A stretch of 64,000 nt of DNA from Pseudoips prasinana (Eukaryota > Arthropoda > Insecta > Lepidoptera > Nolidae), in assembly GCA_951640165.1 (NCBI GenBank), contig OX621254.1:22418001-22482000 (forward strand), in the 5' to 3' direction. Within the stretch, counting starts at the first letter, position 1, and each line of letters opens with the position of its first letter. The notes below the pieces were generated by a model. The model did no database searches. It was not told where the DNA came from and saw only the letters and a list, made by a program, of their open reading frames with translations. Shown piece after piece: positions 54,501-63,379 of the stretch. A program made the position numbers and the translations under genes.

Positions 54501-57500
54501 GAGGTCACTGACCCTAAGGAAATAGAGGTTAGTTTTTTGGAGCCTGAGGTCACTGACCCTAAGGAAATAGAGGTTAGTTTTTTGGAGCCTGAAGTCATTG
54601 ACCCTAAGGAAAGAGAGGTTAGTTTTATGGAGCCTGAGGTCACTGACCCTAAGGAAATAGAGGTTAGTTTTATGGAGCCTGAGGTCACTGACCCTAAGGA
54701 AATAGAGGTTCGTTTTAAGCTTTTAGTCTTTTAGGCGCTCATAGCTAGATGCCCCCACCGGTCCGTAAGGGATCGGTGAGGTTAGGCAAGGCTCGCGGTC
54801 AGTCCATAGATGGATAACCACAAAAGTGGTTTAATTACTGAGCGTTTCCATGCTTTGGAGGGCATGTTAAGCTCGTTGGTCCCGGTTGTAGCCAATAGAC
54901 AACAGTCGTTAAGTCATGTGAGAGTTACTGGGCGGCTTGAACAACTGCCCATACGATAAGCAAGCAAGCAAGATTACTTTTTGCATGAACTGATTTTGAT
55001 TCGGCCAAAAGACGTCCACTGCTGGACAAAGGCCTCCCCCAAAGATCTCCACAATCGTCAGTCTTGCTCTATCAGCGTCCAGTGGTTATCTAATAATCAT
55101 TTCTAATAAGTCGAATTAAATTATAAAATTATTTGGATATTTAAGATTATGCTTATAACTAATATATTGTGGTTACATGGCCAGTTTCTGTTGAGTCTTT
55201 CACGTAAAAACTACTGAATGAATTTTAATGAAACTTTACAATAATATAGCTTATACATCAGAAAAACCATAAGCTACCATTTATAAAGATACTGTGTGAA
55301 TTGTCCAAAATATATATAGTGTGATAAGTGTCAAGTTAGTAGAAAAAAATCTACCATCTGCGAGCTATTGCGGCGTGCATCGCTGAAACTGCTAGAAAAA
55401 CACATCCTACTAATATTATGCATGCGAAAGTTTGTGAGTATAGATGAATGGATGTAAGTTTGTTAATCTTTTACTCCAAAACTACTTTAACGCTGGTGAA
55501 GACGCGGGGCATAGCTAGTAATGTTATATTTAAAATATTGCGTTCCAGTTGAAATGGTCGGACCCAGATGAAGAGGGACTGGTGAAGTTCCTGTGTGGAG
55601 ACAAGCAGTTCAACGAGGATCGAGTGCGGAGCGGAGCTAAGAAATTATTGAAGGCACGGTCTGGCACCACGCAGGGACGACTCGACGGATTCTTTACGGT
55701 AAATATTAATAAAAATACCGTTTATGCACGGTGGCCGAGGAGTTCATATAGTAGTAGTTTATATAGAGTATACTTTATGATAGAGGTACTATATTGCTGT
55801 GTGGTGACGGCCTAAGAATATCACCACCCCCTCTCATCCCGTGGGGGGACGTAAAAGTCGTCCCGAGGGAATATATACCAGAGAACGGGCAGCAGCGTTC
55901 TCCTGAGTACCATGTCCACCTTACTGCGATCGCCAACCCGTCTGCCAAGCGTGGCGATTATGGCAAATCCCCTCAAATGATGGACACAACCAAACCGCGG
56001 CCCCCAGTCCCCGGCAGCCCTGCTATTCCCAGCCGTGGTAACAGCCGTGGTTACGGCAGGGCAGGGGGTGCTAAGAATCCCCGGCAGATTCCGCGTTACC
56101 AACACCGACGACCTCTGGCCCTGGCAACATATAACACACGTACACTGCGGTCCGACGAGAAGATAACCGAACTGGAGGAAGAATTGAGCAGGTTACATTG
56201 GGATATTGTAGGATTATCTGAAGTCCGAAGAGAGGGGGAGGACTCGATAATACTGAAATCCGGAAACCTGCTCTATTACCGGGAGGGTGACCAAATATCC
56301 CAAGGTGGTGTCGGGTTCATAGTCCACAAGTCCCTCGTGAACAACCTAGTGAAAATCGAGAGTGTGTCGACGAGGGTTGCGTACCTTATACTCAGAATCA
56401 CCAAGCGGTATTCGTTGAAGGTTATACAGGTATACGCACCCACTTCGACACACTCCGACGATGAAGTCGAGGTTATGTATGAGGACATATCCAGAGCCAT
56501 ACATACCTCTAACTCCTATTTCACTGTGGTCATGGGGGACTTTAACGCGAAGCTGGGCAAACGATTCGGTAATGAGCTGAGAGTGGGGCAATTTGGAACT
56601 GGTGACCGGAACCCTCGGGGCCAAATGTTGGCCGACTTCATGGAGAAGGAGGGACTCTTTATGATGAATTCCTTCTTCAGGAAGCCGGATCACCGCAAAT
56701 GGACCTGGGTGAGCCCGGGTGGTAAAACTAAAAATGAGATAGACTTTATCTTGTCGACGAGACGACAGATGTTCAATGATGTCTCCGTGATCAATGCGGT
56801 TAAAACCGGGAGCGATCACAGACTGGTCAGAGGCTCATTGAACCTAAATGTCAAACTCGAGAGGTCCCGACTGATGAAGTCTACGCTCCGTCCCGTACCG
56901 TTCCACCTCCAAAACCCCGAACCCTTTCAACTCGAACTTCAGAACCGATTCGAATGCCTAGCAGACTGTGAAGAAGTGGATACATACCACGACAGGTTCG
57001 TGGAAGCTGTCCATACGGCCGGGTCTAACTTCTACAAAACCCGCCGTACAAATGGAACCAAAAAGATCTCCGACCATACCCTACAGCTTATGGAAGAAAG
57101 GCGGAAAATGATTCTAACATCCTCATGTGATGCTGCCAGATACAGGCAGCTCAACAGACAAATCTCAAAGTCTCTGACTCGCGACACACGCCAATTTAAT
57201 ACTATTAGTATAAAAGAGGCCATCGAGCGGAATAGAGGCTCTAAAGTGTTCGCAAGAGATTTGTCTATTGGGCAAAGCCAACTGACGAAGCTGAAGACTG
57301 AGGATGGTAGAATCGTCACGTCTAAACCTGAGTTGCTGGGAGAGATCGAGAAGTTCTACGGACAGTTATATACGACAACACAGCCACCTGTCAAAAGTCA
57401 TGCCTCAGATCCCAGAGCACGACTAACCCGACATTACACCGAAGACATCCCGGACGTCAGCCTGTACGAGATTAGAATGGCTCTCAAACAACTCAAGAAC

Positions 57501-60203
57501 AACAAGGCGCCTGGTGATGATGGAGTTACAGCAGAGCTTCTGAAGGCGGGTGGTACACCAATCCTACGGGCCCTTCAGAAGTTATTTAACTCCGTCATAC
57601 TAGATGGTCAAACGCCACAAGCATGGCACAGAAGTGTGGTGGTGCTCTTCTTCAAAAAGGGCGACAAAACCCTATTGAAGAATTATAGACCCATCACACT
57701 GCTGAGCCATGTTTACAAGTTGTTTTCGAGGGTCGTTGCGAACCGTCTCGCGCGCAGGTTTGACGACTTCCAGCCTCCCGAACAAGCCGGTTTCCGAAAA
57801 GGCTTTAGCACCATAGACCACATACATACGCTGCGGCAAGTTATACAGAAGACCGAAGAGTATAACAAGCCACTGTGCTTAGCGTTTGTGGACTATGAGA
57901 AAGCCTTTGATTCTATCGAAACATGGGCCGTGCTGAGGTCTCACATAAGGTGCCAAATTGACTACAGGTATATAGAGGTGATAAAGTGTTTGTATGAAAA
58001 CGCCACTATGTCAGTGCGACTCCAGGACCAGATCTCGAAACCTATCCACTTGCAGCGAGGCGTGAGACAGGGAGATGTTATATCTCCGAAACTGTTCACC
58101 GCTGCATTGGAAGACGTCTTCAAGCTTCTGGACTGGAAAGGCTTTGGCATCAATGTCAATGGCGAGTACATCACTCACCTTCGATTTGCCGATGATATCG
58201 TAGTCATGGCTGAGACCATGGAAGACCTCGGTACAATGCTCGATGACCTCAGCAGAGTCTCTCAACAAGTGGGTCTGAAAATGAACATGGATAAGACGAA
58301 AATCATGTCAAACGTCCATGTTGCACCCACTCAATTGAAAGTTGGTGACTCTGCACTCGAAGTTGTAGAGAACTATATTTACCTAGGACAGACCATCCAA
58401 CTAGGTAGGTCCAACTTCGAGAAGGAGGTCAATCGTAGAATCCAACTCGGATGGGCAGCGTTCGGGAAGCTACGGCGAATCTTCTCGTCCAAAATACCGC
58501 AGTGTCTCAAGTCGAAAGTCTTCGACCAGTGTGTGTTGCCAGTGATGACATACGGAACAGAGACGTGGTCGCTCACTATGGGTCTTATTAGAAGGCTCAA
58601 GGTCACCCAAAGAGCAATGGAGAGGGCTATGCTCGGAGTTTCCCTGCGGGATCGCATCAGAAATGTCGAAATCCGCAGGCGAACCAAAGTCACCGACATA
58701 GCCCGAAGAATTGCCAAGCTGAAGTGGCAGTGGGCAGGGCACATAGCTCGTAGAGCCGACGACCGTTGGGGCAGAAAGGTTCTCGAGTGGCGACCACGAA
58801 CCGGAAGACGCAGCGTGGGCAGGCCCCCTACAAGGTGGACCGATGATCTTGTGCGGGTCGCTGGAAATCGCTGGATGCGGATAGTGCAAGACCGGCAATT
58901 GTAGAGATCTTTGGGGGAGGCCTTTGTGCAGCAGTGGACGTCTTTCGGCTGATATGATGATGATGATACTTTATGAAGAGTATCCGAATCTCCCCCATGT
59001 ATGTTCTACGATTTTGCTCCAACCCTAATTTTAAACTTTCGAATAAATTCTAAGTCAGTTCTGCGATGATTAGATAAACCATACTTTTTAGGTTAAACTA
59101 TGCTAATTAGTTATTACAAAAAAAAAACTGAACCAAAAATGTTCAATAGAACGAGAAAATAATCAAAAACTGATGTTTTTAAAATAAAATAAAATAAAAA
59201 AGGTTTTTATTCACATAGACTTTAAAAAAGCGCTTGTAAATAAATAGTCAGAACGTGTTTGTAGTAATACAGTTATAATTTCTAGTTGCATATTATACAG
59301 ATATTTAGGTACACGGAATGTTAAAACATTTATACAATTTAATTTAAAATAGTAGTGATGTTAGGTGACATTTAAGAAAAAATAATTAAAATAAAGTCTA
59401 TCTCGAAAACTACGCAAAATCCTAGAACATACATGGGGGTGATTCGGATACTGCTCATCATAAAGTATCTTAATTTTGCGTTTGGACGTCAACTCCTCTG
59501 CCAGTCTATACGTATATGGTTGTAAAAATTACAAGTCATATATCACGATGAATTTATGTATATATTTTAGGGGAAAAAAGGATGTTTTAAGACCATACTT
59601 TTTTTAATTATGTAGGTATTACTGACACGGACCCTTTGGTTCATGAGGCCAAAAAGCTCTAGCCAGTGATTAAATTATATTTTTTCTTAAGTCTCTGACT
59701 TGTGAGTCTAATACCTGTGTCGCGGGGTACTTAGCAAAAATATAATAGTCGGACACGAATGACATCCAGACTCAGAACAACTATTCATGGGTAACACAAA
59801 TAGTTATCCAGCGCGGGACTCGAACCCGCGGCACGAAGAGGCAAGGTGACTGTCTTAGCAGCTGCGCCACACGTGCAGTGTAATTATACGAAATTTAGTT
59901 TTAATGCTAGGTATTATAGCTTTAATATAATTTGTTTTCACGTATTCCACCAAGTTGCCTCTTTCAACTTTGATATATCACCGCAGGCAGCACCGCGACA
60001 TCATCTCCCTCCCCATTTTTGAAGGAAGGAGGCTGTCCAGACCACATAGGCGTCAGACATGTTTGTATAGGTAAAATCTAACTCTACTGTTTCAGATATC
60101 TACCACACCAAATCCAAAACGCAAAGCCGAGGACGACAAAAAGAATTCAGCTAAGAAGAAGGCTAAAACCGGCGGCGGGGGCCGAGGAAGGAAACCAAAA
60201 TAA
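48553..60203 (+). CDS. FEN1: Flap endonuclease 1, 8 exons
   Basis: Exons 48553-48634, 48722-48787, 49468-49671, 50639-50784, 51799-51966, 54309-54527, 55549-55698 and 60096-60203 join to 380 residues, the human length. FEN1 removes 5' flaps during lagging-strand maturation and long-patch base excision repair. The N-terminal nuclease region holds [18 protein letters not shown] (Asp34), FDGKPP (Asp86), [10 protein letters not shown] (Glu158, Glu160) and [10 protein letters not shown] (Asp179, Asp181). The internal nuclease region has [18 protein letters not shown] (Asp233, helix-hairpin-helix). QGRLDGFF is the PCNA-binding box, and the basic tail ends [16 protein letters not shown]. The serine usually before Asp233 is cysteine. 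Introns carry 5S SINEs, Helitrons, a foldback element and a full RTE LINE. Confidence 0.96.
49157..49427 (+). repeat. 5S rRNA-derived SINE in FEN1 intron 2
   Basis: Starts ACTCATAGCTAGATGC and carries CGAGGTTAAGCAATTGGGC, GCGGTCAGTCCATAGATGGG and TGACCATC in 5S order, then the shared body and the end CCCATACAATAAG. Confidence 0.8.
49985..50201 (+). repeat. 5S rRNA-derived SINE in FEN1 intron 3, 5'-truncated
   Basis: Begins at GATCGGCGAGGTTAAGCAAC and continues CGCGGTTAGTCCATAGATGG; a duplicated AAACCCCAAAAGAG lies near the end. Same body and tail as the other copies. Confidence 0.75.
50370..50575 (-). repeat. 5S rRNA-derived SINE in FEN1 intron 3, inverted
   Basis: On the minus strand: GGTTAAGCAACTAGGCTCGC, GGTCAGACC, then GGTTAGATTTCTGAGTG, the body and GTTCAAGC..CTAGGGTAACC. 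It faces the copy at 49985. Confidence 0.75.
51070..51640. other. GC-rich insertion of unknown type in FEN1 intron 4
   Basis: A GC-rich island (CGCCGCCCCCAGTAACGC, GCCGGGCTGCCGTTGCAAGG) unlike the surrounding intron, without a readable protein. It ends near a perfect 13-base hairpin GTAGCTTAAGCAG/CTGCTTAAGCTAC at 51587-51617. It is probably a mobile element fragment, but I do not recognise the family. Confidence 0.4.
52277..52339. repeat. Perfect 28-base inverted repeat in FEN1 intron 5
   Basis: The left arm at 52277-52304 runs from AATGTTTTAAATTTGG to AATTTAGGG; the right arm at 52312-52339 is its exact complement, with a 7-base GTATATA spacer. Confidence 0.9.
52885..53947. mobile_element. 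Mutator-like foldback element with 9-base target duplication
   Basis: The element starts GGGAACAC and ends GTGTACCC, inverted to each other with one difference, and is bordered by GTAATGCAC at 52876-52884 and 53948-53956. The left third (52885-53140) is full of TCCGAATTT motifs and the right third (53680-53947) of the complementary AATTCGGA, giving a long imperfect foldback. The core is GC-rich and holds a GCATGC minisatellite. A 9-base duplication and foldback structure fit Mutator-like elements. No transposase is encoded. Confidence 0.75.
53390..53605. repeat. GCATGC-rich minisatellite in the foldback core
   Basis: Irregular units of CTTGCATGCTGCATGC, TGCATGCCTGCTTGC and similar, about 215 bases. 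Open frames in several phases on both strands (CMLHA- or MQHAS-type repeats) are by-products of the repeat. Confidence 0.9.
54170..54290 (+). repeat. LINE 3' end (jockey-like) before FEN1 exon 6
   Basis: TTAAAGGCCGGCAACATTCC, GGCGGCGGTGATCACTTACC and GTGACCCACTTGCTCGTTTG: the conserved tail found elsewhere. It ends about 20 bases before the exon 6 acceptor. Confidence 0.65.
54483..54717 (+). repeat. 45-base tandem repeat spanning the FEN1 exon 6 end and its splice donor
   Basis: Five copies of a 45-base unit reading [15 protein letters not shown]. Exon 6 ends at 54527 (GAG/GTTAGT). The same junction recurs at 54573, 54618 and 54663 with GTTAGT, and at 54708 with GTTCGT. Units are almost identical (third has EVIDPKERE; the last two begin with ATGGAG). 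Because 45 is a multiple of 3, use of any later donor would insert whole 15-residue units in frame. Confidence 0.92.
54733..54967 (+). repeat. 5S rRNA-derived SINE in FEN1 intron 6
   Basis: Starts GGCGCTCATAGCTAGATGC, has CGGTCCGTAAGGGATCGGTG before GAGGTTAGGCAAGG, GCGGTCAGTCCATAGATGG and the common body, ending CCCATACGATAAG. It begins a few bases after the 45-base array. Confidence 0.8.
55000..55080 (-). repeat. RTE LINE 3' end fragment
   Basis: GACGTCCACTGCTGGACAAAGG and CCTCCCCCAAAGATCTCC are the reverse complement of the RTE 3' end at 58905-58945. Confidence 0.7.
55405..55518 (+). mobile_element. Short Helitron (Lep1-like) in FEN1 intron 6
   Basis: TCCTACTAATATTATGCATG to CGCGGGGCATAGCTAG between A and T; paralogue of 41733-41838, including the upstream ACCATCTGCGAGCTATT. 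It ends 30 bases before exon 7. Confidence 0.7.
55785..58967 (+). mobile_element. Near-complete RTE-clade LINE in FEN1 intron 7
   Basis: About 3.2 kb in the same orientation as FEN1. The 5' leader begins with GTACTATATTGCTGTGTGG, and the 3' end is CAGCAGTGGACGTCTTTCGG followed by a TGATGATGATGAT tail. Imperfect direct repeats ACTTTATGATAGAG (55772-55785) and ACTTTATGAAGAG (58968-58980) flank it and look like the target duplication. Truncated relatives lie at 15630, 18421, 28850 and 55000. Confidence 0.9.
55977..58904 (+). CDS. RTE polyprotein: AP endonuclease and reverse transcriptase
   Basis: An open frame of 975 residues from [13 protein letters not shown]; the frame is open for 61 more codons upstream without an ATG at the start, so this methionine is the likelier start. 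The endonuclease domain shows [17 protein letters not shown] (catalytic Glu), [10 protein letters not shown] and GSDHRLVRG (catalytic His). The reverse transcriptase follows: [53 protein letters not shown] (first Asp), [14 protein letters not shown] and [11 protein letters not shown]. The C-terminus has [14 protein letters not shown] and [10 protein letters not shown]. All catalytic residues seem present and no stop interrupts it, so the copy could be competent or only recently silenced. Confidence 0.92.
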   Translation: MMDTTKPRPPVPGSPAIPSRGNSRGYGRAGGAKNPRQIPRYQHRRPLALATYNTRTLRSDEKITELEEELSRLHWDIVGLSEVRREGEDSIILKSGNLLYYREGDQISQGGVGFIVHKSLVNNLVKIESVSTRVAYLILRITKRYSLKVIQVYAPTSTHSDDEVEVMYEDISRAIHTSNSYFTVVMGDFNAKLGKRFGNELRVGQFGTGDRNPRGQMLADFMEKEGLFMMNSFFRKPDHRKWTWVSPGGKTKNEIDFILSTRRQMFNDVSVINAVKTGSDHRLVRGSLNLNVKLERSRLMKSTLRPVPFHLQNPEPFQLELQNRFECLADCEEVDTYHDRFVEAVHTAGSNFYKTRRTNGTKKISDHTLQLMEERRKMILTSSCDAARYRQLNRQISKSLTRDTRQFNTISIKEAIERNRGSKVFARDLSIGQSQLTKLKTEDGRIVTSKPELLGEIEKFYGQLYTTTQPPVKSHASDPRARLTRHYTEDIPDVSLYEIRMALKQLKNNKAPGDDGVTAELLKAGGTPILRALQKLFNSVILDGQTPQAWHRSVVVLFFKKGDKTLLKNYRPITLLSHVYKLFSRVVANRLARRFDDFQPPEQAGFRKGFSTIDHIHTLRQVIQKTEEYNKPLCLAFVDYEKAFDSIETWAVLRSHIRCQIDYRYIEVIKCLYENATMSVRLQDQISKPIHLQRGVRQGDVISPKLFTAALEDVFKLLDWKGFGINVNGEYITHLRFADDIVVMAETMEDLGTMLDDLSRVSQQVGLKMNMDKTKIMSNVHVAPTQLKVGDSALEVVENYIYLGQTIQLGRSNFEKEVNRRIQLGWAAFGKLRRIFSSKIPQCLKSKVFDQCVLPVMTYGTETWSLTMGLIRRLKVTQRAMERAMLGVSLRDRIRNVEIRRRTKVTDIARRIAKLKWQWAGHIARRADDRWGRKVLEWRPRTGRRSVGRPPTRWTDDLVRVAGNRWMRIVQDRQL
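59690..59879 (-). repeat. tRNA-derived SINE, family C, copy 3
   Basis: Minus-strand head GCGCAGCTGCTAAGACAGTC with B-box GGGTTCGAGTCC and a body ending GACACAGGTATTAGAC. It lies in FEN1 intron 7, about 220 bases before exon 8. Confidence 0.7.
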
Positions 60204-60255
60204 ACAATATGATGTTAGTTTAACTTATATATAAGATTGTTTTTAATATTCCTAC

Positions 60256-60392
60256 TGTTGGTACACACGGCTACATCTCAAGTTATACATTTCCAATTTA
60301 AGCTGACCTCTCATTGTATGGAAATCCTATACAACGCGAGATCAGGTTATACTGGAAATGTATAGATTGATGTGTAGCCGTCTAATGTTAGA
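60256..60392. mobile_element. Palindromic MITE just beyond the FEN1 stop codon
   Basis: CACGGCTACATCTCAAG...TATACATTTCCA and TGGAAATGTATA...GATGTGTAGCCGTC form complementary arms around CATTGTATGGAAATCC; TA lies next to both ends. It begins about 50 bases after the stop codon and is probably transcribed as part of the 3' UTR. Confidence 0.6.
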
Positions 60393-60399
60393 ATCTAGG

Positions 60400-61340
60400 T
60401 TCTCGCACTTCTGTAAAGCTAAATATTTTTCTCCAATTAAGGCACTATGATGGCCCCTATATTATAGAAGACCTAATTCTTAGCATTTCATGGAATAACC
60501 GTGCGGAAACCGGGTCCATCGCGTGGAGAAGGGAACACTCGACAGAGTCTGATACTTGCGACTCAGATGTCGGTTTAAGGGACCCCCTTGTGATGCAGCA
60601 ACGCTCACCTTCTCAGTCTCTAAGTGTTCCCCCCTCTTCGTAGCCATATTTGGTATGATCCTAACAATGCTGCTTTAAAAGGTTATATACACCCCGGATT
60701 CAACTTGAATCTCAGGAGGATATGCCTCCGGTACGGGTACTTAATTTGAAGTTATATTTGGCTCGACGCCTTGAACCCAAGCCCACCTCCTTTGCCCGGT
60801 GATTCAGTGAAATCGTCCTAGGCGAAGAGCCGATTTCAGCGTTAGAATTAAACGCGATCAATGGCCGCTAAACTCAGTTACATAAGGTGTTGTTCTAATT
60901 AGTTATAATCGTACAATGACACGATGCGTTTTCGTCGTACGATGAAAGTTATCGTACGATGTCCTAATAGATGCCGTCGCACGACGGCGCCCCGCGCCGC
61001 CATCAACTTATTTTTGCACAATTTTTGCTGTCATTTGCAATTTTGAAGCGATATTGCTCGTTGTTTTGAATATTGCTTACGACATTGCAAAAAGGAACAA
61101 TCAAACTCTTCTTATTCTTTATTGCACACTCATCGTACGATCGTTATTAAAATATTGCTTGTACTCATGCGACGACTTGTTAACTTAGGACACTCTGAAG
61201 CAATCTGTATGTTACTCTTCGCACGGCGAGATCGCATAATGTCATCTTACGATCGTGGCCAATTCAGACAACGCATAAATGTAGACATCACGTAAAAAAA
61301 ATAAAATATTGCTTAGTTTTAGTTAATAGAATTAATTACT
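60400..61340. other. Unassigned region with TCGTACGAT motifs
   Basis: The part 60900-61260 contains several TCGTACGATG or CATCGTACGATCG sites and a GC-rich CGCACGACGGCGCCCCGCGC. No protein or element type is recognised. Confidence 0.4.
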
Positions 61341-61344
61341 TGTA

Positions 61345-61476
61345 CAGACAGCACCTCATGCTACCACTATCGGTCAAGTTTCCCCAATTGAAAGCGAACC
61401 TTATGCTTATGTAATAAAGTTGAAAATCTGTATAAGAAATTTGACAGATTGGGTTAGCTGGATGTACTGGCGTCTG
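61345..61476. mobile_element. TA-flanked palindromic MITE, copy 6
   Basis: Ends CAGACAGCACCTCATGC and ACTGGCGTCTG, TA on both sides; the left arm has lost a few bases against other copies. Confidence 0.75.
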
Positions 61477-61479
61477 TAC

Positions 61480-63370
61480 GTGAGATATGTTTAAAAATTA
61501 ACTCTTACAAATCAACCATATAAGGTTACTTGTAAAACACCAACAAGCTAGCAGGACTATATAGGTAACACCATAAGGAACAACTTTTGTTCTACGAGTT
61601 CGGACATAACTCAATACATAAAAAATATTTTACACGGACGACTGGCGACTAGAGAAATGGGTCAAGTTCAAAGGCGCTAGCGCTGCATCCCTTCCCCGCG
61701 ACGCAAGGGTATATTGATGTAATCTTTGTGATGCGCGTAAATTTAATTGAATGTACCAAAATAAAATCAAATAAATTATCAAAAGTTGTTGCTCATGGTG
61801 TCAGCCATCTACTCCTGAGAGGTTGTCTGTGTTTTACAAGTATACTTCTTAAAATTTTGGTTATTTTTTAAACAATCGTTCGTAAAAGCTAGAAAATCTC
61901 TATATTTGTTTGTTATTATTCCTACCAATAATGCGCTGGAACGCATTTTGATATAACTGTTAATATGGATGCATTTGAGACGCGCCATTCGCTAGTTTTT
62001 ATTTTTGTATTAAAATAAGTGTGATTTGATAAATAAAAATGTCTCCATTAGGCTTTATTTTATAATCATTCTGCCTTTCTTAATTTTAGAATTATTATGG
62101 TTACTGCCCGATTACCTATTGAATAAAGTATGTTTTTTTATTTGTCTTAATTATTTTAGTTCCACCAAATTTGACGTAACAAGGAAAATCAATTCACGTT
62201 ATAAACCGCATTAGTGTTGCTTCAATGCCAGATGTTATGCCACAGATTTCTGCCCCCATTATTCGTAGTTCTAGGTATTATATTTATATAAATATAACAG
62301 CTATAACGAAGTAGTCACGCTTACTCCTTAGTGATTATGACGAAACAGAAGCTTTTATTCATCCCTCTAATTAATATCATAATTTTACAGTTTAATTTTA
62401 TTACAACACTTACACAAACTTTAATACATACACTCATTACACGCGCACTCCCCTATCCACACACACTCAAGCTCCCATTCATACACATTGGTAATGTAAA
62501 TAATGCGAGACATTTAACTTCATTAATATAATTTTTGTGTATAATTATAATAAATTAAATTGGAAGGTGCTGGTGCTTCTAGCTCTGGTTTTCCTTTTTT
62601 AAGCACCAGCCGCACTAATTATAGTACTTACCATACCAAATAATGAATAAATAAAAAAAAATGACCTTGCAAGTTAATTCCCATAACGTTCGCCCGCATG
62701 GCGAATACTGATCCTCTATAGAGTAGCTAGCTCTTACCTCAGTCCATTATTAATCCCCAAGTCACGCAGAATAGCGCCAGTTTAATACTACTACCATGCT
62801 ACCCATACATTTTAAGTTCCTATATAACGCACATTAACTTTCTTTACATATACTTTCTCTCCGTTCGAAAGTGGTCCTTATAATGTGAAGGGTAGGGTTA
62901 AAGGCTGGCATAGACCGACTACATGGCACGGCGTACTTAGGCAACTCGAAGGACACTTTGGTGCCTTTTGCCCCGCAGCAAGCCCAGCCGTTCCCTTTTC
63001 AAATAGATTTGCCTCTACCCGGGGGGCTACCGGCTATGTCGCCGAACATCGGGAAAGTGATCGGCGTTAAAATAAATAAAGGTTAAAAATGACTGAATCT
63101 ATCGTTAAATCGGCTTCGACGTTGAAAATCGATTTCGGACAATTTTTTATTTATTTATTTATTATTATAGGTTCACCAACAATTATATACCTACACCGTC
63201 TTAGATCTAATTAACATACGAATAAATATAGCACTAGTGTAATAATTACTTACAGGTGAACTCTGCATGCACGTGAGAGAGTAAGTTGTAAGTGTATAGT
63301 AAGCTTAACCTAATTATGAACTATGTGCTTATCTTCTAAGAGCCATACATGAAAGTGTTTTTGAGGGCAG
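61480..63370. other. AT-rich spacer, nothing recognised
   Basis: No exon, RNA gene or mobile element could be supported, apart from a short sequence near 63107-63140 resembling 33927-33962. Confidence 0.45.
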
Positions 63371-63379
63371 AGGTTAGAC

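Noticed and set aside
55794..55976. Extending the RTE protein or FEN1 exon 7 through this open frame
   Set aside because: FEN1 exon 7 ends at a clean donor at 55698, and this stretch matches the RTE leader seen again at 28865-29060; it has no ATG at its beginning.
57032..58898. Minus-strand frames of 70-157 codons opposite the RTE polyprotein
   Set aside because: They are antisense shadows of a strongly supported coding region.
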